A DNA stretch of 64,000 nucleotides, taken from positions 4,879 to 68,878 of the forward strand of contig CAZEIU010000002.1 of NCBI GenBank assembly GCA_964512085.1, read 5' to 3'. Position 1 is the first letter of the stretch, and every line of letters starts with the position of its first letter. This stretch comes from JAUPVL01 sp964512085. GTDB lineage: Bacteria; Patescibacteriota; Saccharimonadia; CAILAD01; BJGX01. The translations under genes and the position numbers were made by a program. The notes beneath the pieces are model-generated. The model was not told where the DNA came from. It saw nothing but the letters and a program-made list of their open reading frames with translations, and ran no database searches. Positions 33,110 through 41,843 of this stretch are shown here, piece after piece.

Positions 33110-33972
33110 TGTTGACCTCTCTGGTTGCGAATGGTTTGAATGTCGGTACTTAGTTTGATAGTTTCTTCTCTAGCGCGCTCTGCAAAATCTTCGCCATTGC
33201 TAGCAAAGATAATTCCTCGACTAGAGTTGATTACAAAACCACCTTCATTGGTAGATGCATTAATAACTGAAGCTTCTAGCTCACCGCCCTGAGCACCAAT
33301 ACCAGGTATAAGCAATGGAACAGTTGGCGCGAACATTCTCACTCTCTCTATCTCTTGGGGAGTAGTAGCGCCTGTTACCAGCCCACAGTTAGTATTGGTA
33401 TTCCAAAAAGTTTCTACTCTGTATGCTACTTCAGTAAATACTCTGCTACTCAATGCATCGTCCATACCACTGAGTTCCAAGTCTTGAAACTCATCTGCGC
33501 CATCATTGCTAGTACGACAAAGCACAAAAATAAGTTTATCGGGGTAATCTAAGAATGGCTGGTTCGCGACCTGGCCCATATAGCTATGAATAGTTAGAGC
33601 ATCGGCATCAATTTCGTCAAAAGCAAACTGGGCATAACCATCATTTGTATTACCGATATCACCAAACTTGGCATCAAGTATTACAACAACATCGGGGAAC
33701 TTAGCATGTATATATGCAACAGTCTCTTTAAGTGCCTCAAGACCATCAGAAGCATATAAGTAGAATGCAAAATTTGGCTTAAAGGCAGCCACAAAAGGTC
33801 CGGTTGCATCAACAATCTGCCTATTAAATTTAACTTGTTCGTCTGCACCAACATCCCAAGGATGTTCGTTGGCAATATGATTAGGTAGTTTTGCAAGCGC
33901 ACTATCTAAACCGACACAAACAAATTTACCTTCGGCCCATTTGGCCCTAAGCATTTCTATTGCTGTTGGCAT
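33106..33972 (-). CDS. pyrF: Orotidine 5'-phosphate decarboxylase (type 2)
   Basis: 288 residues. TIM-barrel enzyme with the catalytic Lys/Asp cluster DAKFGDIGNTNDGYAQ, N-terminal FVCVGLDSAL, AAFKPNFAFYLYA and C-terminal LIPGIGAQGGE. The length and motif form are those of the actinobacterial/archaeal type 2 group. It turns OMP into UMP. First gene of a two-gene operon; AAAGG lies before the ATG. Ends in TGA. Confidence 0.94.
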   Translation of the reverse strand: MPTAIEMLRAKWAEGKFVCVGLDSALAKLPNHIANEHPWDVGADEQVKFNRQIVDATGPFVAAFKPNFAFYLYASDGLEALKETVAYIHAKFPDVVVILDAKFGDIGNTNDGYAQFAFDEIDADALTIHSYMGQVANQPFLDYPDKLIFVLCRTSNDGADEFQDLELSGMDDALSSRVFTEVAYRVETFWNTNTNCGLVTGATTPQEIERVRMFAPTVPLLIPGIGAQGGELEASVINASTNEGGFVINSSRGIIFASNGEDFAERAREETIKLSTDIQTIRNQRGQQ

Positions 33973-34059
33973 TAGTATAAGCCTTTCTGTAAGGTGCGGA
34001 TATAACTACAGTATTATCAATGTAGACTGTAAAAAACACAAGCATAAATATTTTGTATA

Positions 34060-34085
34060 CAAAAAGCCCCCGTTTATAGGGAGCT
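34060..34085 (-). terminator. Intrinsic terminator of the Rpf-like gene
   Basis: AGCCCCC (34065-34071) pairs with GGGAGCT (34079-34085) with one mismatch; the A run at 34061-34065 is a U run on the minus strand. Confidence 0.7.
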
Positions 34086-34120
34086 TTCTGTTTTAGTAAC
34101 TACATGCTAGCGACTTCGTC

Positions 34121-34822
34121 TTATAACAAACCTAGTTTTCTAGCACAGGCAGGCCATGGAGACCAACCTCGTGCAGCTTGAGTGGCACGAGCCTTAGCGT
34201 CTTGCACCTCTGGAGGAGCAAGGTCGGGTCGGGCAAATCCACCATAGTTAGCCCAAGTACGAATATCGTACTGGTAGGCACCATAGTAACCGTTACCGGT
34301 GTTTTTGTTATAGTCACCACCAGCCTCACAGTATCTAAGCTGAGCAAAAGCATCGTCTCCACCAATAACCAATTTGGTTTTGGCAGGAGCAGTGCTAGTT
34401 TTTGCAACAGTTGTAGCTTTTTGAGCGGCAAGCTTAGCTTGTTCGGCTTCGGCAGCGGCTTTTTGGGCCTGAGCGGCTTTAAGGGGAGCAACATAGTCGC
34501 TCTCAAATGTACCCTTATTGGCTTTTAGCACCAAAGCGTCGCTAGAACCTGTATTTAATGTCAATGTATAGTTACTTGGTAGATCAGCTTGAACCTCGGC
34601 GGCTTTAGCTGACTCGGTGAAAGGTATTTCTACCGGAACAAACACCTGTTTTGCAACCATTGCTAGAGCAATGATTATTTCTGGAAGTAGGCGCATGATA
34701 TTTCTAAATACGTCGTACTGGCTATTGCCAGCGGGGGCGTTAATTAGACGTGCGTCGTATCTCCTTTCGTTAATTACATTTTTATGTGCTTGTTCTATGA
34801 GTAAGATTTTTGACCAATTCAC
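34121..34822 (-). CDS. Resuscitation-promoting-factor-like lysozyme domain protein
   Basis: Up to 233 residues. A membrane helix or signal (about 44-60) leads to a beta segment (75-105), an Ala/Gln-rich helix (113-150), and a C-terminal Rpf/transglycosylase domain: FAQLRYCEAGGDYNKN with the catalytic Glu after Cys, YGAYQYDIRTW and WSPWPACARKLGL. Rpf enzymes cleave glycan strands and stimulate regrowth in actinobacteria. The start is uncertain: GTG 34822 is only about 6 bases from the predicted transcript start, whereas ATG 34696 begins directly at the hydrophobic segment but lacks an SD and would leave a leader of about 130 bases with a CTGGC/GCCAG hairpin. Confidence 0.83.
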   Translation of the reverse strand: MNWSKILLIEQAHKNVINERRYDARLINAPAGNSQYDVFRNIMRLLPEIIIALAMVAKQVFVPVEIPFTESAKAAEVQADLPSNYTLTLNTGSSDALVLKANKGTFESDYVAPLKAAQAQKAAAEAEQAKLAAQKATTVAKTSTAPAKTKLVIGGDDAFAQLRYCEAGGDYNKNTGNGYYGAYQYDIRTWANYGGFARPDLAPPEVQDAKARATQAARGWSPWPACARKLGLL

Positions 34823-34834
34823 AGAACGTCGGCT

Positions 34835-34863
34835 AGTATACCAAACATAAGCTCTTTTGTCAA
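34835..34863 (-). promoter_or_regulatory. Promoter of the Rpf-like gene
   Basis: Minus strand TTGACA (34858-34863), a 17-base spacer and TATACT (34835-34840); transcription would start near 34828. Confidence 0.75.
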
Positions 34864-34999
34864 GGGTATTTTACACACAAATAATAGTTTACACCTGTAA
34901 AATCGTTATTTACTTATGCTTGACAGGTTAATCATGCCTAGCTTAAAGCGCTTATTTGATCAAAATGATATAATACAGTTAAGTAATAATGGAGGTGTT

Positions 35000-35370
35000 A
35001 TGGCTAAACAATCAAAAGCAAAGGCGCGCAAAAAAGCTCAAAATAAGGCCAAATTAGTTAATGAAGAGCAGAAGTTGTCAAATACTCAGGCAACTCATAA
35101 AAATAAGCCTAATATAGCNNNNNNNNNNTTATTGACGATCATCTCAAAGTAAAGCCCAACACAGATGCAAAAGTAACATTTACAGAAGAAAGTACTAAAA
35201 ATAACGATACAGAGAAAATCTCGTTTTTTAGAAAGGTGAGTTTAATTTTGTTGGTTGTGGTTGCAGTATTACTACTTCTTCTTGGATATTTTTACAATAA
35301 AACCCACAAAGCCTCGTATAAGTCTGGTGGCAAAATAAGTATTCTTACAAATAGCCCGTCATATTATTAG
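35000..35370 (+). CDS. Small single-pass membrane protein split by a scaffold gap
   Basis: ATG 35000 follows GGAGG by 4-5 bases. The first 39 residues are Lys/Ala/Gln-rich (AKQSKAKARKKAQNKAK). After the N run the same style continues in another frame from ATT 35131: IDDHLKVKPNTDAKVTF, then a hydrophobic helix SLILLVVVAVLLLLLGYF and a short extracellular tail ending NSPSYY at 35368-35370. The frame change is explained by the nominal 10-base gap, not by a real frameshift. The missing length is unknown. Type II membrane topology likely; no family recognised. Confidence 0.55.
35119..35128. other. Scaffold gap (10 N)
   Basis: Ten N bases interrupt the gene at 35000-35370. The exact count of ten suggests a placeholder for a gap of unknown size. 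Confidence 0.95.
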
Positions 35371-35447
35371 CTAGTACCAATTTGACGAATTTTATGATAA
35401 TATAGCCCCGATCAGTCTCGTGACGTCAAAGAGAAAGGCGAGAATTG

Positions 35448-35750
35448 ATGGTAATTTTCAGATTGGTGCTGGTCTTAATATGCGCCGTGACATATTTTAT
35501 GTTGTTTTTGGCTACTTGCGAGGTTCATTTACACTATGAAGCTTCAAAAGCTGATTATGATGATTTTGAGACCAATACACCATTATGGTTGATGTTGACC
35601 TATGTAGTAGCATTTGCTTTTTCAGCGTACAATATCTGGTTTACTATCGATTTTTGGAACGCCGTGAGTAGTTTTATGTTGATGGAGCTTATTGCTATTA
35701 TGCTAACTCTACTGTTGCGATGGTACTTTAGTCCCAATAAGGGTCTATAA
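35448..35750 (+). CDS. Three-helix membrane protein
   Basis: 100 residues with three hydrophobic helices (about 3-22, 46-66, 72-92) and an acidic, His-containing first loop (HLHYEASKADYDDFE). AAAGG lies 9 bases before ATG 35448; a TTG one codon earlier is less likely. The leader can fold TCTCG (35416-35420) with CGAGA (35439-35443), holding the SD in the loop. Followed by another membrane protein 2 bases downstream. No family recognised. Confidence 0.55.
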   Translation: MVIFRLVLVLICAVTYFMLFLATCEVHLHYEASKADYDDFETNTPLWLMLTYVVAFAFSAYNIWFTIDFWNAVSSFMLMELIAIMLTLLLRWYFSPNKGL

Positions 35751-35752
35751 AA

Positions 35753-36073
35753 ATGATCTTGGCCAAACTAGTCTCTATAGTTTTGCTATTTGTTGTATTG
35801 GCCGCTTCTGAAGCTATGGTAGCAACTAGATATACTAAGGAGGTTTGTAAGAGAGATGGTGTTTTCTCCGAGCAAGTTAAATGGCCTCTTTTGTTAAAGT
35901 ATTGGTACGGATTAGTCGGTTTGTACTTTGTAATAGCTATGGTGGGTATATCTTCTAACTTAGGCCTCTTGAAATTTATAGCTTTGATTTTAGTTTTTTG
36001 CGTAATACAAACCTATGTCTGGTATCGTTTAATTAATTTTTGGGTATCGAGAGATAAACTCTTTCATAAATGA
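35753..36073 (+). CDS. Three-helix membrane protein, partner of the preceding gene
   Basis: 106 residues, three hydrophobic helices and a basic end. It begins 2 bases after the stop of the previous gene, so the pair is coupled and may form a small membrane complex. Its stop codon (TGA, 36071-36073) sits inside the terminator hairpin. No family recognised. Confidence 0.55.
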   Translation: MILAKLVSIVLLFVVLAASEAMVATRYTKEVCKRDGVFSEQVKWPLLLKYWYGLVGLYFVIAMVGISSNLGLLKFIALILVFCVIQTYVWYRLINFWVSRDKLFHK

Positions 36074-36083
36074 AAGAGTTTTT
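36056..36083 (+). terminator. Intrinsic terminator overlapping the stop codon
   Basis: AAACTCTTTCAT (36056-36067) pairs perfectly with ATGAAAGAGTTT (36070-36081), followed by T residues. The in-frame ATG at 36070 of the ABC gene lies in this stem and is not used. Confidence 0.88.
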
Positions 36084-36123
36084 ATTTTGGCTAAATCTGG
36101 GCTACAATAATAAGACAAAATTT

Positions 36124-37911
36124 ATGAAGGCAATCTGGAAAATCATTAAATATTCAAAACAGTTGTGGCCATACTACGTGGCTATTAGCTTTTTTGTAAT
36201 TATTTTGGCTGTGTTAAATCTGGTAGTGCCATTTGTTACCAAGGGCTTGGTAGATGGAATCGTTAATAAATACGCCGGCCAAAACGTTACTTTGCAATAC
36301 ATGGGCACCCTCGTGCTTATAGGTGGTTTGGCTTCGGTTGTGGCTACCTTGCTATCCAACCTCAACGGTTATTGGGGAGATATTATGAGCGTTAAGCTCA
36401 ATAGTCTTTTATCTGAGCGTTACTTTAAACATCTTATGGAACTGCCAATTGGGTTTTATGACAATGAAATTACCGGTAAGATTACGGCACGCTTAGATCG
36501 TTCGATTGGTACAATTTCTCAGCTTATGCAGACTTTGGCCAATAACTTTGTGCAGTTTTTCTTAACTACCATCGTTACCTTAATAGTAATAGCATTTTAT
36601 AGCTGGCCAGTTGCCTTGCTTTTGGCCGTAATTTTCCCAATCTATATCTGGATAACTCACTTAAGTAGTCAGTCGTGGCAAAAGCGACAAGAAGGTATCA
36701 ATAAAGATCTCGATGTCGGGAACGGTCGTTTTGTAGAATCTATTGCTCAAGTAAGAGTGGTTAAATCTTTTGTAATGGAGGCTAGCGAGTTGCTATTTTT
36801 TGGTAAAAAACGCCGTAGTATAGAGAGCCAAACCAAAGGCCAATCTGTAGAATGGCACAAATACGATGTGTATCGCAGGTTAGCACTCAATGTAATATTT
36901 ACACTCATTACTGGTGTAATTATTTATCAAGCCTACATTGGTGTATACAACCTAGGAACTATGACCTTGCTACTAACACTTTCTACCCAAGCCCAGTTTC
37001 CGTTATTTGGTAGCAGTTTTATTATTGATGCTTTGCAACGCGCCACATCTGGCAGTAAAGATTATTTTGAAATAATGGAATTAAATGCCGAGATAACTGA
37101 CGATAAAGGAGCCAAAGATCTAAAAGTAAAAAAAGGCGCCGTAGAGTACCAAGGTGTAGACTTTGCCTATACAGAAGGCAAAAAGGTTCTTAAAAATGTG
37201 AGCTTTGTGATAGAGCCCGGTAAAAAGCTGGCCTTGGTAGGCGAGAGTGGTGAAGGTAAAAGCACCTTGGCCAACCTAATGCTCCGGTTCTATGAAGTGA
37301 GCAACGGTAAAATATTAATTGATGATCAAGATGTAAATGAGGTGACACAATCTAGCTTGAGATCGGCTATTGGGGTAGTGTTTCAGGAGCCACAGCTGTT
37401 TTCTGGCACAATTAGATCAAACATTGCTTACGGGCGCAAAAAAGTAAATGAGAAAGATCTAATTGCTGCCGCAAAGGCTGCCAATGCTTATGATTTTATT
37501 AAGAAATTACCCAACGGCTTTGACAGTGAGATAGGCGAGCGGGGCGTAAAGCTTAGCGGTGGACAAAAACAGCGCATTGCTATTGCTAGAGCTATCATGA
37601 AAAATCCCCCTATTCTTATTCTCGACGAAGCTACCAGTAGTCTAGACAGCAAAGCCGAGCATGAGGTACAACAGGCTCTGGAGCGACTTATGGCCGATAG
37701 AACAACCATGATAATTGCTCACCGACTAAGCACTATCGCTGGTGTGGATACAGTAGTAGGTATTAAAGGCGGGCAAGTGGTAGAAGTAGGTAGCCCTGCA
37801 GAGCTTGCTAAGCGAAAAGATGGTATTTATGCCGAGCTCCTAGCACTACAAAACATATCTACTACAGCGGCTGGCAAAGCCAAACTCAAAAAATTCGATA
37901 TGGCTGGTTAA
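36124..37911 (+). CDS. ABC exporter half-transporter (type IV, permease-ATPase fusion)
   Basis: 595 residues from ATG 36124; TACAAT at 36103-36108 implies a leader of only about 8 bases. Six membrane helices (about 20-310) are followed by the nucleotide-binding domain: Walker A GESGEGKSTL, Q-loop VVFQEPQLF, signature LSGGQKQRIAIARA, Walker B ILILDEATSSLD, and H-loop in IIAHRLSTI. It works as a dimer to export lipids, peptides or drugs; the substrate is unknown. Confidence 0.93.
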   Translation: MKAIWKIIKYSKQLWPYYVAISFFVIILAVLNLVVPFVTKGLVDGIVNKYAGQNVTLQYMGTLVLIGGLASVVATLLSNLNGYWGDIMSVKLNSLLSERYFKHLMELPIGFYDNEITGKITARLDRSIGTISQLMQTLANNFVQFFLTTIVTLIVIAFYSWPVALLLAVIFPIYIWITHLSSQSWQKRQEGINKDLDVGNGRFVESIAQVRVVKSFVMEASELLFFGKKRRSIESQTKGQSVEWHKYDVYRRLALNVIFTLITGVIIYQAYIGVYNLGTMTLLLTLSTQAQFPLFGSSFIIDALQRATSGSKDYFEIMELNAEITDDKGAKDLKVKKGAVEYQGVDFAYTEGKKVLKNVSFVIEPGKKLALVGESGEGKSTLANLMLRFYEVSNGKILIDDQDVNEVTQSSLRSAIGVVFQEPQLFSGTIRSNIAYGRKKVNEKDLIAAAKAANAYDFIKKLPNGFDSEIGERGVKLSGGQKQRIAIARAIMKNPPILILDEATSSLDSKAEHEVQQALERLMADRTTMIIAHRLSTIAGVDTVVGIKGGQVVEVGSPAELAKRKDGIYAELLALQNISTTAAGKAKLKKFDMAG

Positions 37912-37918
37912 TGGTGAA

Positions 37919-37947
37919 TTGACTAAATATGGTTAATTTGTTATTAT
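37919..37947 (+). promoter_or_regulatory. Promoter of the rpsB-tsf unit
   Basis: TTGACT (37919-37924), a 17-base spacer and TATTAT (37942-37947). Confidence 0.7.
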
Positions 37948-37975
37948 AAACAGGCAAAATAATTTAACGAAACAG

Positions 37976-38012
37976 TATTGGCATATTACTCCTCCCGCTT
38001 GGGGAGCCAATA
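37976..38012 (+). promoter_or_regulatory. Hairpin in the rpsB leader, candidate S2 autoregulation site
   Basis: TATTGG (37976-37981) pairs with CCAATA (38007-38012) and inner CTCCC (37992-37996) with GGGAG (38002-38006), with a one-sided bulge. S2 represses its own mRNA in several bacteria through leader structures, so this is a reasonable candidate. Confidence 0.45.
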
Positions 38013-38039
38013 CAACGACAGAAGGAGACAAAGTAAATA

Positions 38040-38834
38040 ATGGCAACCGCCGAAAAACCAGCTACCAAAAAGGTAGCTAAAAAAACTGCAGTAAAAGACA
38101 CTGCAAAAGTAGACCCTGTATTAAAACAGCTCTTGCAAGCTGGAGCTCATTTTGGTCAACGTACAGATCGTTGGAATCCCAAAATGGCACCATATATATT
38201 TGGAGCACGATCAGGTGTACATATTATAGATCTTGTACAAACCGCCGAGCAACTTAAGGCTGCTGAGAAAGTTGCATATGAATTAACTAAGACTGGTGGA
38301 CAAGTATTGTTTGTTGGTACTAAACGCCAAGCTAAACCAGTTATAGAAAAGTATGCCAAAGAAGCTAATATGCCCTATGTAAATCATCGATGGCTAGGTG
38401 GAATGTTAACCAACTTAGATACTATTAAGCTGCGTATTGCCAGACTTAAAAAACTCGAGACGCAAAAAGCAGAGGATGATTTTGCTGGAACCATCAAAAA
38501 AGAAAAACTTTTGCTCGAAGAACAAATGGCTAAACTCGCTAAGATGTTTGATGGTGTGCGTGATATGTATGGTGTACCAGCTGCTATCTACGTAGTAGAT
38601 ATGCCTAGAGAAGACATAGCTATCCTTGAGGCACGCAAATTAAGTATCCCGGTAATTGCCATGGCCGATACAAACGCTGACCCCGATATGGCCGATTATC
38701 TAATTGCTAGTAACGATGACGCCATTAAGTCTATAGACCTTATTACCTCAAAAATTGCCGAGGCTTGTAAAAAGGGTAATAGTGAGTACAAAGTAAAAGC
38801 TGCTACCGAACAAGTAGCTGAAGAAGATAAGTAA
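38040..38834 (+). CDS. rpsB: 30S ribosomal protein S2
   Basis: 264 residues. A Lys/Ala/Thr-rich extension (1-27) precedes the conserved core: LLQAGAHFGQRTDRWNPKM, IFGARSGVHIIDL, GTKRQAKPVI, NHRWLGGMLTN, and the DTNADPD motif. S2 binds late to the 30S subunit. AAGGAG precedes the ATG with long spacing. tsf follows after 10 bases, the usual order. Confidence 0.96.
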   Translation: MATAEKPATKKVAKKTAVKDTAKVDPVLKQLLQAGAHFGQRTDRWNPKMAPYIFGARSGVHIIDLVQTAEQLKAAEKVAYELTKTGGQVLFVGTKRQAKPVIEKYAKEANMPYVNHRWLGGMLTNLDTIKLRIARLKKLETQKAEDDFAGTIKKEKLLLEEQMAKLAKMFDGVRDMYGVPAAIYVVDMPREDIAILEARKLSIPVIAMADTNADPDMADYLIASNDDAIKSIDLITSKIAEACKKGNSEYKVKAATEQVAEEDK

Positions 38835-38844
38835 GGAGTAAAAA

Positions 38845-39438
38845 GTGGGTATAGATATTCAAGACATTAAAAAACTTAGAGACAATACCGGCGCAGGTAT
38901 GATGGATGCCAAATCGGCTCTAGAAGAAGCCAAGGGTGATTACGATAAGGCATTAGAGAACTTACGGGTTAAAGGTATTGCCAAAGCCGACAAAAAAGCC
39001 GAACGAACTGCAAGTGCTGGTGTCGTAGAAGCCTATGTGCATAGCGGTAAAATTGGTGTACTAGTAGAAATAAATTGTGAGACTGATTTTGTGGCACGCA
39101 CCGAAGAATTTAAAGATTTTGCTCGTGACATTGCCATGCACATTGCTGCCGCAAACCCTAGCTATGTATCTCAAGAAGAAGTAGACAGCGAAGATCTTCA
39201 AAAAGAATCAGATGTTATCAAAAAAGAAATTGCTGCCAGTGGTAAGCCAGCAGAATTTGCCGATAAAATGCTCGAGGGCAAACTTGCCAAATGGTATGAA
39301 CAAGTTTGCTTGTTAAATCAGCCTTTTATAAAAGATGATAGCAAAACAATTGAACAACTTCGCAAAGAAATTGTTGCCAAACTCGGTGAAAACATTGTGA
39401 TTTCGAGATTTAGTAGAATCGAACTTGGCGTAAAATAA
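38845..39438 (+). CDS. tsf: Elongation factor Ts, short form
   Basis: 197 residues, GTG start behind TAAGGAG. UBA-like N-terminus DIKKLRDNTGAGMMDAKSAL, then the EF-Tu-contacting block VEINCETDFVAR. Most bacterial EF-Ts have about 280-300 residues with two core subdomains; this one has only one, like cyanobacterial, plastid and Thermus forms. It exchanges GDP for GTP on EF-Tu. Confidence 0.95.
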   Translation: MGIDIQDIKKLRDNTGAGMMDAKSALEEAKGDYDKALENLRVKGIAKADKKAERTASAGVVEAYVHSGKIGVLVEINCETDFVARTEEFKDFARDIAMHIAAANPSYVSQEEVDSEDLQKESDVIKKEIAASGKPAEFADKMLEGKLAKWYEQVCLLNQPFIKDDSKTIEQLRKEIVAKLGENIVISRFSRIELGVK

Positions 39439-39455
39439 TAATTTTTTATCTAGAG

Positions 39456-39484
39456 TTGGTTTTATGCCAACCAAGAGTTATAAT
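39456..39484 (+). promoter_or_regulatory. Promoter of frr
   Basis: TTGGTT (39456-39461), a 17-base spacer and TATAAT (39479-39484), 12 bases from ATG 39497. A GTTGG/CCAAC inverted repeat surrounds the -35. An upstream in-frame ATG at 39464 falls inside this promoter. Confidence 0.55.
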
Positions 39485-39496
39485 TTATACATAAAT

Positions 39497-40057
39497 ATGC
39501 AACAACAAGCAATCAAAAAAGCTGAAGAAAAAATGAAAGCCTCAATCGAGCATCTTGCTGGCGAATTGGCAGGTGTTCGATCTGGTCGTGCCAACCCCGG
39601 TTTGGTAGACAGTATTAAGGTAAATGTGTATGGGCAATTAATGATATTAAAATCTATTGCCACTATTTCTACTCCCGATGCCAAAACTATTCAAATACAA
39701 CCTTGGGATAGCTCTAATTTGGTTGCAATAGAAAAAGCTATAACAGAAAACCCCAACTTGGGCTTGAATCCAAATAACGACGGTCATGTTATAAGACTTA
39801 ATGTTCCACCAATGTCTGAAGAAACTCGCACGCAAATGGTAAAACTTATTCACGAAAAAGCCGAGTCAGCCAATGTAAGCTTGCGAAATGCTCGTCACGA
39901 AGCTGTTAACGAAGTTAAAGCAGCTGAAAAAAATAAAGATATCTCCAGAGATGATCTCACTAAGTTTGAAAAAGATATAAATTTACTAATAGATAAATAT
40001 AGCGCTCAAATACAAGAAGCTGTTTCGCAAAAAGAAACAGAATTAATGCAAACTTAA
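39497..40057 (+). CDS. frr: Ribosome recycling factor
   Basis: 186 residues, the standard family length when started at 39497 (MQQQAIKKAEEKMKAS). Conserved LAGVRSGRANPGLVDSI, the ISTPDAKTIQIQPWD segment and the RNARHEA...DDLTKFEKDI helix. RRF with EF-G splits post-termination ribosomes. uppS follows after 8 bases. Confidence 0.95.
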   Translation: MQQQAIKKAEEKMKASIEHLAGELAGVRSGRANPGLVDSIKVNVYGQLMILKSIATISTPDAKTIQIQPWDSSNLVAIEKAITENPNLGLNPNNDGHVIRLNVPPMSEETRTQMVKLIHEKAESANVSLRNARHEAVNEVKAAEKNKDISRDDLTKFEKDINLLIDKYSAQIQEAVSQKETELMQT

Positions 40058-40065
40058 ATATTTTT

Positions 40066-40758
40066 ATGAGCTCTAACCCATCATTAAATCACATAGGCTT
40101 TATATTGGATGGTAATAGACGCTGGGCAAAAAATCAGGGCAAAACTGCCTTTGAAGGTCATTTAGCCGGCTATAAAAATCTAAAACAAATTGCTCAAGCT
40201 TGTCATGATAGGGGCATAAAATATTTTAGTTGTTATGTTTTTTCTACAGAGAACTGGAACCGAGGAAAAGACGAAGTTAGTAAGCTAATGCAACTAACTC
40301 TCAAGGTGCTATTAAAAGATGCCAAAGAATTAAATAAAAAAAACATTTGTTTAAGAATTATTGGCTCGCGAGAACATTTAGACGACAAGATCGTAAAGAC
40401 AATCGAAGAAGCCGAAGAGCTAACCAAAGCTAATACCGGCGGAACATTATTAGCTTGTTTCAATTACGGCGGACAAGAAGAAATAGTATCGGCAGTATCA
40501 AAAATTATAAAAAGCGGTATTTCATCAACCGAAATCACTCCAGAAATTATTAAACAAAACCTATACACTCACGATTGTCCACCGCCTGATTTGATTGTTC
40601 GTACATCTGGAGAACAAAGACTAAGCAATTTTTTGCTTTGGGATAGTGCTTATGCCGAGCTTGAGTTTGCAGATAAGTATTGGCCCGATTTTACAGAGCA
40701 AGACTTAGATAATATTTTGCAAAATTATCAAAGCCGTAGCCGGAGGTTTGGTAGGTGA
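40066..40758 (+). CDS. uppS: Undecaprenyl diphosphate synthase (cis-prenyltransferase)
   Basis: 230 residues. ILDGNRRWAKNQG with the catalytic Asp, GHLAGYKN, YVFSTENWNRG and the C-terminal RTSGEQRLSNFLLWDSAYAELEF are the family motifs. It makes the C55 carrier used for peptidoglycan and wall polymer export. The usual partner cdsA is not between uppS and rseP here; the two genes overlap directly. Confidence 0.94.
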   Translation: MSSNPSLNHIGFILDGNRRWAKNQGKTAFEGHLAGYKNLKQIAQACHDRGIKYFSCYVFSTENWNRGKDEVSKLMQLTLKVLLKDAKELNKKNICLRIIGSREHLDDKIVKTIEEAEELTKANTGGTLLACFNYGGQEEIVSAVSKIIKSGISSTEITPEIIKQNLYTHDCPPPDLIVRTSGEQRLSNFLLWDSAYAELEFADKYWPDFTEQDLDNILQNYQSRSRRFGR

Positions 40759-41840
40759 TAATATTTTCTCTAAGTATCTTAGCATTAATTTTTATTTTCT
40801 CAGCCCTTGTTATTGCTCATGAGTACGGACATTTTAGAGCTGCACGACGAAACGGTGTAGATGTAGAAGAGTTTGGCATTGGTTTTCCGCCCAAAGTTTA
40901 TGGTCGCAAAAAGGGAGGTACGCTTTATAGTGTTAATGCACTCCCGCTCGGTGGGTTCGTTCGTCTTAAAGGAGAAGATGGATCTGTTACTGGTAGGGGC
41001 AGCTTTGCCAGTGCCAAATTTTGGCCCAAAACTAAGATTATTATGGCTGGTGTGGCGGTGAATCTACTTATCGCTTACATTATTTTTACAATTTTATTAA
41101 TTGCTGGAATTCCGCAGTTAGGCCAAGCGCTTCCAAGCTTTGGACCTATTAAGCCAATACAGCAATCTCAGTCTGAGCTTACTGTATTTACTGTGAGCAA
41201 AAATAGTGCTGCTGCCAAGGCGGGCATTCAAAAAGGCGATAAAATCATTACTGTTGACGGCAAATCGTTAAATAGCAATGAAGAGCTCAAACAGTTTACT
41301 AGTAGTAATGCTGGTAAAACTGTAGCAATACAAGTAGAACATAATGGCGCAAGTGCCACAAAAACTGTTGTTTTGGGTACTGATACTAGCTCGGGCATAC
41401 TAGGAATTACAGCTGATAAATTAAGCTACTCATCATATACATGGTGGACTGCACCAATAGCGGCTTTTGTGCTGATGGTAGAGTTAGTGGTTCTTACACT
41501 TGGCGCATTTGGCAATTTGATATTAGGTATATTTACTCAAGCCAAAGTGAGCGAACAGGTGTCGGGGCCAATTGGTGTTTGGTCGGTATTTTCACAAATT
41601 ACTAGTTTTGGTTGGCGCTATATTGCGCTTTTTGTAGCCTCCATCTCCTTAAGCCTAGCTGTAATAAATGCTCTACCTTTACCAGCCCTCGATGGTGGTC
41701 GTCAGCTAATGCTTGTATTACGCAAAATTGGTCTCAAAATTACCCCCGAACGCGAAAACCTTATTCATGTATTTGGATTCGTTTTTCTTATCGGCTTAAT
41801 GATAGTAATAAGTATTAGCGATATTTCGCGATTGCGCTAG
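40755..41840 (+). CDS. rseP: Site-2 intramembrane metalloprotease RseP/RasP-like
   Basis: 361 residues, GTG start overlapping the uppS stop (GTGA). Zinc site HEYGH in the first helix (about residue 22), family element GFPPKVYG, one PDZ domain (about 130-210) and the third zinc ligand in PLPALDGGRQ near the C-terminus. It cleaves membrane-spanning anti-sigma factors or signal-peptide remnants. No anti-sigma gene is in the window. Confidence 0.93.
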   Translation: MIIFSLSILALIFIFSALVIAHEYGHFRAARRNGVDVEEFGIGFPPKVYGRKKGGTLYSVNALPLGGFVRLKGEDGSVTGRGSFASAKFWPKTKIIMAGVAVNLLIAYIIFTILLIAGIPQLGQALPSFGPIKPIQQSQSELTVFTVSKNSAAAKAGIQKGDKIITVDGKSLNSNEELKQFTSSNAGKTVAIQVEHNGASATKTVVLGTDTSSGILGITADKLSYSSYTWWTAPIAAFVLMVELVVLTLGAFGNLILGIFTQAKVSEQVSGPIGVWSVFSQITSFGWRYIALFVASISLSLAVINALPLPALDGGRQLMLVLRKIGLKITPERENLIHVFGFVFLIGLMIVISISDISRLR

Positions 41841-41843
41841 CCC

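Noticed and set aside
36070..36123. N-terminal extension of the ABC exporter
   Set aside because: The upstream ATG is inside the perfect terminator stem of the previous gene and before the TACAAT at 36103, so it would not be on the mRNA.
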